Assembly (NCBI GenBank): GCA_949128115.1
Contig: OX421964.1
Span: 15,090,892 to 15,154,891 of the forward strand
Reading direction: 5' to 3'
Length of the DNA: 64,000 bases
DNA from: Anaspis maculata
Taxonomy: Eukaryota; Arthropoda; Insecta; Coleoptera; Scraptiidae
The translations under genes were made by a program, and so were the position numbers. Under the pieces are notes generated by a model. That model did no database searches, was not told the DNA's origin, and saw only the letters and a list, made by a program, of their open reading frames with translations. How positions within the stretch are numbered: position 1 is the first letter of the stretch; the number at the start of each line of letters is the position of its first letter. Below are positions 34,119-45,373 of the stretch, in pieces.

Positions 34119-34640
34119 TCAATGTCTGGCACTTTTTGATCTGTACCGCATCTGATGATGCTTTTTGTCAATACTGCACTCCGTTGCTTCTCTCTTGTTC
34201 TCCTCCGCCGGTCCAGTACAAACGGTGACGTGGTACTCCAAGCCCTTCGGGAAGAACTTTCTCTGACACTTTTCACAAGAAACCAAATCCAGATTCTCCT
34301 CCCATTTCTTGTTCAGCGACCCAATGTAGTCCACCGGACCGGCTTGCGCTTGCCCCAAAGATGCCAACCTCACATCCGACGGGTTCACCGGATGATGCGG
34401 TTTCCGCTCGTGCACGGGCAGCTTGTCGTTTTCCATTTCCCAACTTCTGAGGCATTCGGCTTCGTGCTCGAAGATCTTGCCGATGGAAAAGTTCTTCTGG
34501 CAAACGTAACAGGGAAAGAGGAGAGCGTTCTTGTCAATGGACGATGATGGTTTCGGGGCGTTCACGGGGGTGCTGGTGAGGCCGCTGTCACTGACTGCAG
34601 GGGCCAGGATGCTGGGTGATGTGACTGATGATGTGGCCAT
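34119..34640 (-). CDS. C2HC zinc-finger protein (ZNF474/ZC2HC1-like)
   Basis: Open frame of 173 codons from the ATG at 34640; the frame stays open upstream to 34679 and beyond without another ATG, so a 5' exon is possible. Two C2HC fingers of the ZC2HC1 type are visible: CYVCQKNFSIGKIFEHEAEC and CEKCQRKFFPKGLEYHVTVC. The first is followed by LRSWEMENDKLPVHERKP, a linker typical of ZNF474-like proteins. The N-terminus is serine/proline/threonine-rich and the C-terminus is basic. Such proteins are poorly characterised and often testis- or cilium-associated in animals; no function can be read from the sequence. GC-rich codons and a downstream AATAAA argue for a living gene. Confidence 0.75.
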   Translation of the reverse strand: MATSSVTSPSILAPAVSDSGLTSTPVNAPKPSSSIDKNALLFPCYVCQKNFSIGKIFEHEAECLRSWEMENDKLPVHERKPHHPVNPSDVRLASLGQAQAGPVDYIGSLNKKWEENLDLVSCEKCQRKFFPKGLEYHVTVCTGPAEENKREATECSIDKKHHQMRYRSKSARH

Positions 34641-34852
34641 GCTGTTCGGTTTTTGTACGCGTCTAGACTGGTTGTACACCCGTTTTTGTACACCCGTGAC
34701 GCAAAGAAACTGTGGCTTATTTGGGATGTTTTACCAATTGCCTGAGGTTGTACCTACTTACAATGACACTACAAATTTGTGACACATGGAAAATAGTGAT
34801 AAGCAAACAATCACAGAGTAAATGATGTGCACAGTTTCTGTGGCTACGCCTG

Positions 34853-35491
34853 TAGAGTTGAGCTAAAGCGTGATTTTTAATTCACAGGTATAACTGTGAA
34901 CGTGATTTTCCGTTCACAGCTCCTAGGTTCACAGTGATTTTTACCTGTGAATGTGAATCGTGAATATGGTCGCCTATGCCACATATTCACGATTCACGTC
35001 GCGCGCTCCGATGTTGGCGGGCTCCCCGGTGAAAAATACCCGGTACCATGCCGGTGATTTTTCACTGTTTGCTCGTTTTCACATTCACATTGCAGCATTG
35101 CACGTTCTAGTTCCACGACCTTCACTGAGAAGTAGCAGCAACAGTGAGCGATCACAGGTCGGCGTTCGTATAACTTGTATCGGAGAACGGTCGTACGTGG
35201 CACTCTGCAGAGCAGAGAACGTCGTGTGGTCTGCGTCGCTCTCGCCTAGAAGTTTCCGACTCTTGCGGTGATCGAAATCAAACAAAAGAGCGCATCGATT
35301 GGGAGCGCTGCTAATCTGCTAAGTGTTAAAAATGCTTTTGCTCAGTACTTGTCATTCCGTGAAAAATGAGCAATATGAGAGAAATCACGTTTTAGCAATC
35401 ACGGTTTATTCTGTACTTGTTCACAGGTCGTGAATGTGATTTTTCATTCACAGTGAATAATTCACAGGTAGTGATTTATCGCTCATCTCTA
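34853..35491. mobile_element. hAT-like non-autonomous element with 8-bp TSD
   Basis: The ends TAGAGTTGAGC and GCTCATCTCTA lie between TACGCCTG (34845-34852) and TACTCCTG (35492-35499), an 8-bp duplication with one mismatch. Both subterminal regions carry repeated TTCACAGG and GTGAATGTGA motifs, the usual form of hAT transposase-binding sites. The 639-bp interior is non-coding. It sits about 170 bp upstream of the C2HC gene frame. Confidence 0.8.
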
Positions 35492-35499
35492 TACTCCTG

Positions 35500-36435
35500 T
35501 ATACCTACCTACCTACCTATTAGCCCAGGCAAAACAGGTTTGAACCCGGAATAAATTGAGGAAAATCCAGGGATCACGCGGAAAATTTGAGGATCCCTTC
35601 AGAATTTGATGGGGAACAACATACCTCTACTAGAAGTCCCAATCTGTCCGAGGCTTGGCATTTGTTCTGTGGGAGGTCGAAGGTACAAGAAGTTACCATT
35701 TTTGAAATCGTTACTTTTTTCGTACTTTTTCATTGGACCTTATATTTTCAAAGTCGAGGAACACAATGCAATAAGTTCCCAGAAAGTGTAATGCACCAGT
35801 GGCGTGTACCAGACGTCTGCGAAGGGGCCAAGTTGCGATTTTTCACAAAGTCGTATGCATGAATCGTATGGTAAACCGTGACTAACGCTCGGACTAACGC
35901 CTTCTTGACATGATTGATATCATTTCTAACTAAATCGCACTCTTTGATTTCAAAAATAAGTGTACAATTTTGATAGATGTGTTTAAACCGGTTGGAAAAA
36001 ACATGATTTTTTTTACCGAATTTGATGCTTTGTAGCTCGAGTTATATCAGTGTCCAATGTATTCCCAACTATGATTTTGATTTAGACAGTTAGTTTGGGC
36101 TATTTCACACACAAATATCATTTTCTGGTTCTTTTTCTTGTTTTCACAAAGTCACGGAGCTATTTTGTTTCTTGAGATGTATCATGTCAAAGCTTGATTT
36201 GATAAAATGTTGCTATTTTACATGAAAAATCAGGCCAGGATCAGAATGTAGCTTTTATTTGGTTCTTTATTTCTCTATCAAACAAAACGGAAAAAACTAA
36301 AATCGGAGCCGTATTTTAGTCATGGCATCATTTTTCTTCCGACAATGCGAGCTTCTGAAATCAAATATCTACATGATGCACGTTTGGAACAAAATTACCG
36401 TGTGACTTTGTAACAGTGATAGAAACTTCTAATTA
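35500..36435. other. Unassigned stretch
   Basis: Starts with TACC simple repeats (35505-35520), then AT-rich sequence. No coding exon, paired ends or RNA-like structure recognised. Confidence 0.4.
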
Positions 36436-37796
36436 CCCAAGTAGCAATCCGACGTCGGGCCAACGTTGCGATTCGCGACCTGAGGTCGGCTGCCGACGTC
36501 CGCGCGACGTTGAGGCGACTCACATTTGCACCCATTTGGTCAATGAAATGCGGGTCGGTACGACGTTGGCATCCGCGACGTTGTGATTGCCGACCAAAAC
36601 TCGACCAAATCCGACCATCTTACCTACGTGTAGCCAAAGTCGCCTGTCGTGTACCTAATCCGACTTATGCTAGTCGCATTAGGTGGACTTTATTTAACCT
36701 GTTTTGTACTAAAGAAATATAGCTCCAAATATAGGACGGTAAAGTTTCCCTAATCCAACCATCAGTCAAATTCAGACCAAAACTACCTACCACAATACAA
36801 TATGTTGCCGTATAAGATATAACAGACAACAGAGCATCTGAACTTTAATAATGAAATTTTGAGATTGGTTGATATGAAAAGTTGATGCGAAGAAAATTTT
36901 ACTGATGAACAAGTATGTTTTAAGTCGAAAATACTCATCGCCCACCAAAAATTTGGCTGTTCTCAAAATATTTTAATTTTATATTAAAACATTCATCAAT
37001 TAAAACACCGTTTCTCAAAAGAAGAGAAGACCAAAGAAGTATGTATATATACTTAATTAATCAATAGCCACCATAATTTCGTTTCTCGAGTTCAAAAATG
37101 GTAAATTCAATAATTTCAAAGATTTTCATTGGCATTTCTTCAACATGGCCTCTTCTTGTTGTTTTGATATTGGAAGAAAAAATGGCCGCGTCGGCTCTTT
37201 CTACCTATACTGATTAAATCCGACTAAGTTTTATACGAGTATAAATTTCTAGACCAATTCCGACCAATTCTGACTTCTGGTTTGATTTATTGTACCAATG
37301 CCGACCTAATCCGACCTATAGTCGGCGTATATACAATTGAGGTCTCCAATTTTCCGTTGTCTCTCTTTACTGTGACGTCATGCGTATAAGATACGGTTAA
37401 TCGAGGTCATTGGGCGCTTCCCAATAAGGCGTATAAGGACACAATTCGACACATATGGACACAATTTGACACAGCTAGCGTTCCAATAGCAGTAATAGCA
37501 CCACATGTCGACACAATCGAAACATTGGCGAGGCTGAGTTTAGAATTGAGCTGGCAAGTGCACTTTGACATTGTGTATCCGTCTTGTCGCAGTTATTGGA
37601 AAGCGTCCAATGTTTCTTGAGATATGACATTTCGTTTCTGACAATGGGAAATTTTTCGAATCTGACAAGCGCTCTGTCGTGTATTTATTTGATTTCAGCA
37701 TGGATTTCATGATTTCACTTGTTCTTACCCTCGTTCTTACCAATAAGTGTGTTATATGTAGTGGAAAACTGAGAAGACTTACAGAAATGGTTCAAG

Positions 37797-37975
37797 GGTG
37801 TTGTGTCGCTCTATGCGAGTGCGAGAATAAGACGAATACACCCGGCATCACCATGCACCGGTTCAGGAAAGACCCAAACTTGATGGAAGTGTGGCTGCAC
37901 CAGCACCACCAGGGATCACGCTGCACCAGACACGTGCATCTTACTACGAAAAAACTCTATTACTTCGTCCATTAA
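37797..37975 (+). pseudogene. Truncated THAP-like domain ORF
   Basis: A true ATG starts MVQGCCVALCECENKTNTPG, followed by ITMHRFRKDPNLMEVWLHQ. Closely spaced N-terminal cysteines, the HRFRKDP block and the tryptophan are features of the first half of a THAP (C2CH) DNA-binding domain. The frame stops at 37975 before a complete C2CH module. THAP domains are common in DNA transposases and in host genes derived from them. Confidence 0.5.
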
Positions 37976-38413
37976 AAACTCCCTTATGGGCTCTAGTGAC
38001 TTTCCCCACATGATAATGGGAACAGTATAGCTAACCGATTCAAAATTCCCGCAAAAGTCAGAAACGAAACGTTCAAACGTCATAAACGTCAAAACGTCAA
38101 AGGTGACCTCGAAAAACCATATATACGTTGTTTCAGATTGATTGCTATCTCAGTAGGCATTGAAAGTATATGGTAAAAGTCGCTTTAGCTTTGTCTAGTT
38201 CTAAAACGTTAATTGTTTAAGTCCCAAGTCAGTGTGACATGTCAATCAAAATCAACCGCGAAGTTTCTTACTGTCGTCCAAACTGTCATGTTTCTGTCCA
38301 CCTAGATAGCTTTTGGAAAGCAAATCGTAATAAGCACCTATCGACGCAAGTTTTAAGAATCTGTACGTGTTACTTATACAGTTACTGTTGTTCCTGTTAC
38401 GTTATACCTACTG

Positions 38414-38878
38414 TTACGGTTGTGTTGTTCCTTCATTGGTTTTGATTACCTGATAATTTTCACGCCATGTGTGGGGATCCAGTTCGTTTATCTGCGAGAG
38501 AACGTGAAATACTTTGACGCCACAGAGTTTTGACGCTGTTACGAAGAATCCTTCAGAGATTCCAACAATGCAGCTGCCAGCATTCAGCGCGTTGCTTTGA
38601 TCTTTGGTAACGTACTGCACGGTCAAACGCATACTGGCAAAAAGAAGCCAAGGTTTGTCACTACTTACAACCAATAAGTGGCCGTGAATCCCTGAGCCCA
38701 GTCAAGAAAAAAATCAGCCAGGCGCCCGTTCTCAATCAAAAGAGTAGGTACAGTACAGTCTGTTATGCCATATCCTACCAGATTTCGTGCTTCTGTCTTC
38801 ACTAAAAGGCTCAGTTGAAGTAGAACAGCGTAACTCGGCTTTAGAAGCAGATCTTCCTTGATATCTGATCCATCTCAA
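38414..38878 (-). pseudogene. Unrecognised two-part ORF, possibly spliced
   Basis: The upper part (38878 to about 38675) reads LLLKPSYAVLLQLSLLVKTE and ends ADFFLDWAQGFTATYWL at a consensus GTAAGT. The lower part, to about 38450, reads MRLTVQYVTKDQSNALNAGS and ends TWRENYQ before another GT. Removing 35 bp (GTAAGT to GCCAG) joins them in frame. That is short for an intron, so a frameshift in a decayed gene is equally possible. Codon use is exon-like. I do not recognise the family. It lies inside the 36436-40081 element on the strand opposite the THAP ORF. Confidence 0.4.
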
Positions 38879-40318
38879 GGCCATGGAGTTTGCTTCACTG
38901 CTTTACTATCTACCTGTGTGATATGTGTACAATGTTGATTGAGACTGTGGCAAGAACAAAATCTGCTGACTCCCCAGGTGCCTATTTTTTTTAGTCCTGA
39001 GATCGGAAACAGAGACGGTTCGACATCAAAACTGCATGTATTTTTCTTCAAGTACACCTTGAATGGGGTGCCGCACGTGATACTCGATAAAAAACTGAAG
39101 GAATATTTTCTGACTGAAAGGAGTGAAAGATCTGACTTATAACCTGAAAATAAATAATGAAGTTTCCATGAGATTTACACTTCTGATTTGACGTTTTTTG
39201 TAACTAAATCTAAAGCTGCATTTAGATTTTCATGGCCTACTGGGATAGCAATATTTCTGAAACAACGTATACTTTCTATCTCCTAAAATTGGAAAGGTCA
39301 ATTGCACCAAAACGCCATGCACAAGTCCAGGGCCACCCAGCATAGCGGTTAATAATGTCCATTGTTGCCGCGGTCCCGGCCGTTTTCGCCCAGGGCCGGG
39401 CCGGCGCTAGGTATTTTGCCGTCTGAACCGAAGCTCAATTTTTCCGCTTTCATCGGACGTGATCTAACAATGGTCAAGTCTATATACCTATGTCCTATAC
39501 CCATATTATTTTTGGATTTTACTACACTTTATACAACCCCGGGTGCAATCCCAACAATAAAATTTGAAAACTGGTGCATGACGTTTCCGCGTGCCAGTTA
39601 ATTTCCGGACCTCTCAAATTACGCCTGGAATCTAACACAGGGGCGGCGCCACGGCTTCTTAAAGTGAAAAAAATACAAAATGAAATTTTGGAACATTTTG
39701 CCTCCAGAATTTGCCACCCCTGGAATTTGCCGCCTGAATCAGGGGCTTCGCCGATTCATGCCTAGCGCCGGCCCTGCGGGGCCGAAATCTGGACGACAGT
39801 TACACCAGACTAGACTGGTCGCATTAGGTACAAAAATATACACCGAATCCAACGTTGGATACGCCAACGTCCAGCTGACGTTGCATATCCCAACGTTGGG
39901 TATGCCGACGTCAGCCGACGTTGTCAAGCTTGCCCAAATATAACTACAGACTGATTTGTTCGCATTAGGTATAAGAATACCCACCGTGTCCAACGTTGGG
40001 TATCCCAACGTCCATCCGACGTTGGATGCGCCAACGTTGTATTTACCAACGTCGTGCCAACGTCGGTTTTAGTTGCATGGGGGACGTCGGGTTGCCGACG
40101 TAAAGGCAACGTTGTTCCAACGTCGCCTCGTGAGTTTCAAATATTGGTCGCCATCCGACCAAAATTTGCACTAATGGGGTCCCTGCTGAAAATCCTCATG
40201 GATTCTCATAGGGAAATCTATCTGGCTTTCATGAGGATCTATATGAGTATTGGAACCGGCATTGCCGCAATGATTCTCATAGGAATCCCGCTGCGTTTTT
40301 TCCTCATTGAATCTCATA

Positions 40319-40486
40319 GATTTCCATATGAATCCACATAAATGCTCATGGATTCTCATTGATTTCCATATGAATCCACATAAATGCTCATGGATTCTCA
40401 TTGATTTCCATATGAATCCACATAAATGCTCATGGATTCTCATTGATTTCCATATGAATCCACTTAAATGCTCATGGATTCTCATA
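40319..40486. repeat. 42-bp tandem repeat, four copies
   Basis: The unit begins GATTTCCATATGAATCCACA and ends ATGGATTCTCATT, repeated four times almost exactly, then a shortened fifth copy. The open frames across it in both directions are only translations of the repeat. Confidence 0.9.
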
Positions 40487-40685
40487 CATTTCCATATGAA
40501 TCCTCATGGATTCTCATGAAAACTCATACAATCCAGATGGATGCCGCACTGAATACAACAAATTGTTATACAAAACCAAGATGGATTTTGAACTGGATTT
40601 TTTATTAGATTTTATCACTTACAAATAAATAAATTCGTGAATGTTCGTGAAATTACATCAATGTCGCACAGGCACACAGGGTGAT

Positions 40686-40842
40686 AATAGCCGCTTTCTT
40701 TCGGTCAGGATCACGGATCATGATCCGGAAATCCGCTCACGGGGTTGGTTGGCTGTGTCACGTGCAACCAATCCAACCAATCCAGTCAGCGGATTTCCGA
40801 ATCATGATCCGTGATCCTGACCGAAAGAAAGCAGCTACTATT
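40686..40842. mobile_element. 157-bp MITE, CTTTCTTTCGGTCAGG ends
   Basis: Inverted repeats of about 50 bp: CTTTCTTTCGGTCAGGATCA on the left and TGATCCTGACCGAAAGAAAG on the right, around a core with CCAACCAATCC. Found inside the 40181-41845 element. Confidence 0.8.
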
Positions 40843-40924
40843 GTTTTAGTTCAGTGTTCCAATGATCTCCTATAGAACCTGGAATTGAAGATCATAATTA
40901 GTTATGTATTTTACCATAGCTATA

Positions 40925-41040
40925 GGCACTTTACTTGATAGAAATAGTCCTAATCGTCTTGGGGAACCTCAAAATGGAATATATCCATCGAAATCTCAAA
41001 CCTTTTCTGCATGATTACAATACTTTTCCTTCCATGTTGG
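40925..41040 (+). repeat. Dispersed retroposon-like fragment
   Basis: Shares TCGTCTTGGGG, ATATATCCATCG and the tail near CTTCCATG with the inverted copy at 44980-45185 and part of 28760-28895. Probably the 3' part of a LINE or SINE family. Confidence 0.5.
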
Positions 41041-41295
41041 TGGAGCGTCGGTGAAGTAAAAGTCTTTACATCCTGAGTACATGGCAACCTAAGACCAGGC
41101 TTGATATTAATATGTATTCGTGGAGTCAGTCCACTGCTGTGATATGCTTGTTATTGTTGATGTTAATGTTTTTGTCCATATTCTGTCTATTTCTTCGTGT
41201 ATCTATCTATTTATTATTTATTGTAGACCTATGTATATACTATTTACCTTGAAAACTGACGTGGCTGTGATTTCAATGGAGTAATCTTTGAGCTG

Positions 41296-41330
41296 AATAA
41301 ATTATTTATTTATTTATTTATTATTTATCC
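41296..41330. repeat. TTTA microsatellite
   Basis: About seven imperfect TTTA/TTAT units. Confidence 0.85.
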
Positions 41331-42183
41331 TATAGGTATTAACACAACAAACGTAAACAAACAAACCGATGCGGAAAGGAATCAAACTTTTTTTCAGCGT
41401 CCTGTCAGCATTTTGTATTTTCACTGTCACGAAAAGATAACGCACTAGATCGATCGCGCTAGTCGCGCAAGAATTTCCTACGATTCATGACGACTAGATC
41501 AGGCGAGCGCGCGGGTTCGCCTAAAATTGATGAGATTATATCTGCCAAAGCCGCATAGATTTACAGGATTCACATGTCAATAAGTCAAATAATGGATTTG
41601 TATCAGCATTTATCAGGATTGAATGAGCATTTGCTGTTGATTTCTGCCAATGACTGATGGATTCTCATAGGAATCCCAATGAGGATCCATGAGGATTTAA
41701 GCAGGAAATGTACGATAGATTCTCATAGAAACTGTTAGACTTCCCATTTATTATGCGTGCGCCTGATTGATGCTCATGGGGCTGATAGAAACTGATGGAT
41801 TCTCATAGGGATTCCAATGAGAATCGATGAGCATTTTCAGCAGGGGTGTTTCGCCGCTGAAGAAGACGATAGATGGCAGCAGGGGCCAACCCGGGTTTAT
41901 CACTAGGTTACTGTTGGTTGGTAAACCTACCTGCTCTATGTTGGTATCTCGTATTTCTTCAGCCCGTTTGTGTGTCTGTCAGGGATGTGTCTGTGTGTGT
42001 GTATGCGTAACGCTATATTGCCTAGCAGCATCACGCTACACCCAGCATTTTGCCACCTGCCACTGATCACTCGAACAATGAAAATGACAGCAACGACCAT
42101 ATGACTGACATTTTCTGAAAAAAATATTGAACGTGGGGTTGTACTGGTCGGTTTTGGTGATTTTTGAGGGCTGAAAGGGCCCA

Positions 42184-42306
42184 ATGACCGTGCAAATGTT
42201 TGCCAGAGGGACCGTCTGGGAGACAGCACTCGAAGAGCAGTTCGCGGGCACGCCGGCCGATTTGAAACCTATTGCAACCTACCTGCCACCGTGCCGTGTG
42301 CCCCAC
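42184..42306 (+). other. Exon-like GC-rich segment, unproven
   Basis: An ATG opens MTVQMFARGTVWETALEEQF and the frame runs through KPIATYLPPCRVPHC. Composition is close to the host exons and unlike its surroundings. No acceptor/donor pair or partner exon could be fixed, and the protein is not recognised. The minus strand is also open. Confidence 0.25.
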
Positions 42307-42360
42307 TGTCCATGTTCAGGAACACAATCATGCTCTTTTATTTCTTTTTTACTTCAACTT

Positions 42361-42790
42361 TTTTATTTCAAATGCAACATCCTATATTTTATTACGTCAT
42401 TTGATGGACCTTTCTTTCTGATTACAAAGATATATAACATTAATGATTTATTTTGACAAGGAAGCTGTCAAAAAAATAATAAAATAGATAGTCAAATAAA
42501 TTAAAAATTAAAAATTACGCGACACCCTGTATTAGGAACGAATTAGACCATTTATCCATACAGATTTGAATTCTGCAGACAAAATGCTGCGAGAATAACG
42601 TTTTTTTAAGTGAACTGTAGAAACCAAAGCCATCTTGCCGCGAAACAAAATTATTCGACTGCCTATTTTATTATTTTTCCGACAACTTATTTGTCAAAAT
42701 AAATCATAAGTGTCATATATATTTGTAATCAGAAAAAAAGGCTCCACCAAATAACGGAATAAAATATAGGGTGTTGCATTTAAAATAAAA
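42361..42790. repeat. Palindrome, about 430 bp
   Basis: TTTTATTTCAAATGCAACAT at the left is matched by ATGTTGCATT-type inverse sequence at the right, and further pairing includes TATTTTGACAA / TTGTCAAAATA. Centre near 42575. A CACCCTGTATTAGG end lies at the core. Confidence 0.65.
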
Positions 42791-42837
42791 AAGTTACATA
42801 TCGGTATTATACGGTACCAATTAAAGACTTTTATGCC

Positions 42838-43870
42838 CGATTGCACAAACGTGGTATTAAATATTTAGTTCGGTATCAAATCGTTTAATACCGGACTAAA
42901 CAACAAAATGGAGTGCAGAAACAAAAAAATCTGACATGGGATCAAAATTTGGTACCGAACTATTCTGATACCGCACCAAACGCTGATTACGCCCATTTTG
43001 GATTGCACAAAGGATTTGATATAGTAGGTTCACTTGTACCGTGATTCTAGTAGGCTGGGCAAATTTCACAGTTTGGCATTGTAGACTTCACGTCCAACTG
43101 CCTAGTGTGCGCCTGAGCGTCTGGCTTCGAAAGATAGGTTATGTTGGTGTGATGGTGTGTTGACTGTTGCTGTCAAAAATGGAAAATTTACCGAAATCAA
43201 CTTTGCAAATTGCAAATATGGAGTGGATGTTGTTCACCTTTCACAAGCTCCGCAAATTTCTTGTTCCAGTACGATGTCCTGAGCAGTGAAATCAAGTATT
43301 AACGCCGATGAATCCCATCCCCACAAAAATTAGGAGGGTTCAGCTTCCCATCGTTTCCAGCCTTCCAGAGTGTGGGTACTTCTTTTAAAAACCAGGAATA
43401 GTTCACAATGCTTCCATATTATGTGGTTTTTGAAAATAGATCCACGTCTTCTCCGCAAAGCTGAACGTTTTTGATCCGGCCATTTTTTCTCCCAGAAGCA
43501 AGTTCTTGATGGCACTCTCGAGGACTTTAAAATGGGCACTGGACGTTATTGTTCAAGACACAAGCTGAGGCGCAAACACAGTTTTCACAGTAATGGGCAT
43601 CATTTCACCACAATTTTCGTAAAACTCGTGATTTTCAGTCTATTTGACACTCGATCTGACAAACGGTAAAGTTGTTGATCTTGTCGTCAAGCTTAAACTT
43701 TCAAATATCAATGCAACCAACTGCCAAGTTCTAGGGAGTTTTCAAATATCAGATTTGAAAACTTAGAAACAAAATCTCACAGCCAACTAGAATCACGGTA
43801 CAAGTGAACCTACTATACCGAACTAAACAAACTAATACCGCATCAAATCTGATATCACCTCGACCCCGGT
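42838..43870. mobile_element. GATTGCACAAA-type element split by another
   Basis: Starts ATGCCCGATTGCACAAA and carries GGTATCAAA, TAATACCG and CCGCACCAAA motifs on both sides of the 790-bp insertion at 43024-43813. The same motif set forms the palindrome at 59816-60052. Confidence 0.55.
43024..43813. mobile_element. 790-bp element, GTAGGTTCACTTGTACC ends
   Basis: Inverted ends of about 30 bp (GTAGGTTCACTTGTACCGTG on the left, its inverse on the right) with TA outside. Non-coding interior. The segment near 43369-43465 recurs at 50690-50830. A solo right end is found at 12551-12586. Confidence 0.7.
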
Positions 43871-44443
43871 ATTAAATTGGGTGCGTCGGCTTGTTCCGAC
43901 TAATCATTGCTCCGACTCTCGCTTGGTCCGACCTTGGGTTGGCATCACTGGAGATGAAGTGAGGCTTCTGCACAGGCAATGGCCAGTGGCGTAGCGAAGG
44001 GGAGGGCCTGATTATGCTTCCTGCGTTTGGTCGCCAGATTACGCGAAATACATGAGCCAGATAGAGGACCGTCCAGAGAAAGTTATTAAAGTATCTCTCA
44101 TTTTAAGCTGGACGGTGTCCCTGATCGAGGGACCTCATTCCCGGGAGCTGCTTTTGAGAAAGGTTTGGCTTCACTGCCTTTGAGTGGCGCATGCATGCCC
44201 GATTTATTGGCCAGAATCGTATTAATAGATAAGGGCTCGATACCAAGTTCCAGGCGCAAAAGTTAGGACGGCGTAACTTGCCAAATAGAGCGGTCTGATT
44301 GGCCGTTGCGCCCGTTGCTATAGTAGCCCCAACTTGTAGGTCGTATGCAGTATTGTCACACGACTGGTTTTCGAAGGAAACCACACGGGAGAGTGTGATA
44401 ATCACGGGTGATCATACGTCTTTTTAACAGAGTATAGTAACTA

Positions 44444-44564
44444 CAGTATGTTCATTAAAAAATTCAATAATGGGACGCCGTGAACCGATGATAACCTGGC
44501 CGTTTTCGGATCAAATGGCCTGCGTCACAGCCTCCCTTTATTGAAGTTTTTAATGAACATACGG
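44444..44564. mobile_element. 121-bp TA-flanked MITE, copy 2
   Basis: Same length as, and inverted relative to, the copy at 29829-29949. It has CAGTATGTTCATTAAAAA ends and TA on both sides. Confidence 0.85.
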
Positions 44565-44979
44565 TATAATACCCTTTATCACACAGAATACCTAATGGTT
44601 ATTGGCGGCTTTACAGAACTTCGTTTGTCGCCGGCGACAATCCCCCACTCCACTGTATGTAGTTGAATAATTTGAACGACACGACGACAGAAACTCGTGT
44701 CGCGGGGAGTTATGGAGGGAGGTAGGGGAGTACAGGCGGATCGAATCCTATTGGCCAGCGACACTGTCCCCGGCGACATACGAAGTTCTGTAAAAGCGGC
44801 TTATCAATTCCAAAAATATGCGCTCTTAAAAGGTGGATTCTGTCACACATCACACACTAGACTCGCCTGCTTTGGTGAAAATAAAAGCTGAACGCATAAT
44901 ACGTAACAATTTGCCAGAAACATGCCAAAACCACCTAATTTGACGTCCTTCCTTTTATACTTTTCCGACCCCGTCCCCC

Positions 44980-45185
44980 CCCCCACCAACATGGAAGGGA
45001 AAGTAAGTACATATTGTAATCGTGTAGAAAAAAGTTTTTGAGATTTCCACGGATATATCCATTTGGAGGTCCCCCAAGACGACTAAGACCATTTCCAGAA
45101 TGATGTCTGTCTATCTGTCTGTGTGTCTGTAATCTCTCACGGTAACTGCGAAACCGTTGATACGATCAATTTTTTTTTTGCCTTA
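44980..45185 (-). repeat. Dispersed retroposon-like fragment (inverted copy)
   Basis: Contains CCCCCAAGACGACTAAGACC, a CTGTCTATCTGTCTGTGTGT stretch and CACGGTAACTGCGAAACC. These are the inverse of motifs at 28760-28895 and 40925-41040. Confidence 0.55.
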
Positions 45186-45373
45186 GGACTGGTTTGTCCT
45201 ATTAGCCATTACACTAATTAAAACCAGAAGAAAATATAGGACTCATAAACAAACGCAATCAAGTTCAGACCTGCAAAATTAAAAACGTTATATGTTGAAC
45301 GACTCTTCCCCTTCAAAAATTTCACCAAAGCAGAGCACACCTCAACTCTTCCTGTCTCAAGAATTTGTGACAT

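Larger units (their letters stand above)
36436..40081. mobile_element. 3.6-kb element with CGACGTTGG-type motif arrays
   Basis: The ends CCCAAGTAGCAATCCGACG and the inverse of CGTCGGTTTTAGTTGCATGGG are imperfect inverses. About 22 copies of variants of CCGACGTCGG or CCAACGTTGG cluster at the two ends: 36455-36575 and 39855-40125, the last few just outside the called right end. CCGACCTAATCCGAC variants extend the pattern. A THAP-like ORF (37797) and an unrecognised split minus-strand ORF (38414-38878) lie inside. No target duplication was found. The THAP hint points to P-element or Kolobok-like families, but this is inference. Confidence 0.55.
40181..41845. mobile_element. CCCTGCTGAAAAT element with tandem subterminal array
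   Basis: The ends CCCTGCTGAAAATCCTCATG and the inverse ending GAGCATTTTCAGCAGGG. Variants of GGATTCTCAT and ATGAGAATCC fill the zones inside both ends, including a 42-bp tandem array at the left. The 1,665-bp element carries no ORF of note and hosts a 157-bp MITE. It shares the CCCTGCTGAAA terminus with 51506-57722. Confidence 0.7.

Noticed and set aside
34641..34679. Upstream extension of the C2HC zinc-finger frame
   Set aside because: Begins with GTG, not ATG; kept only as a hint of a possible upstream exon.
40171..40519. Repetitive proteins on both strands
   Set aside because: Pure translations of the 42-bp tandem repeat.
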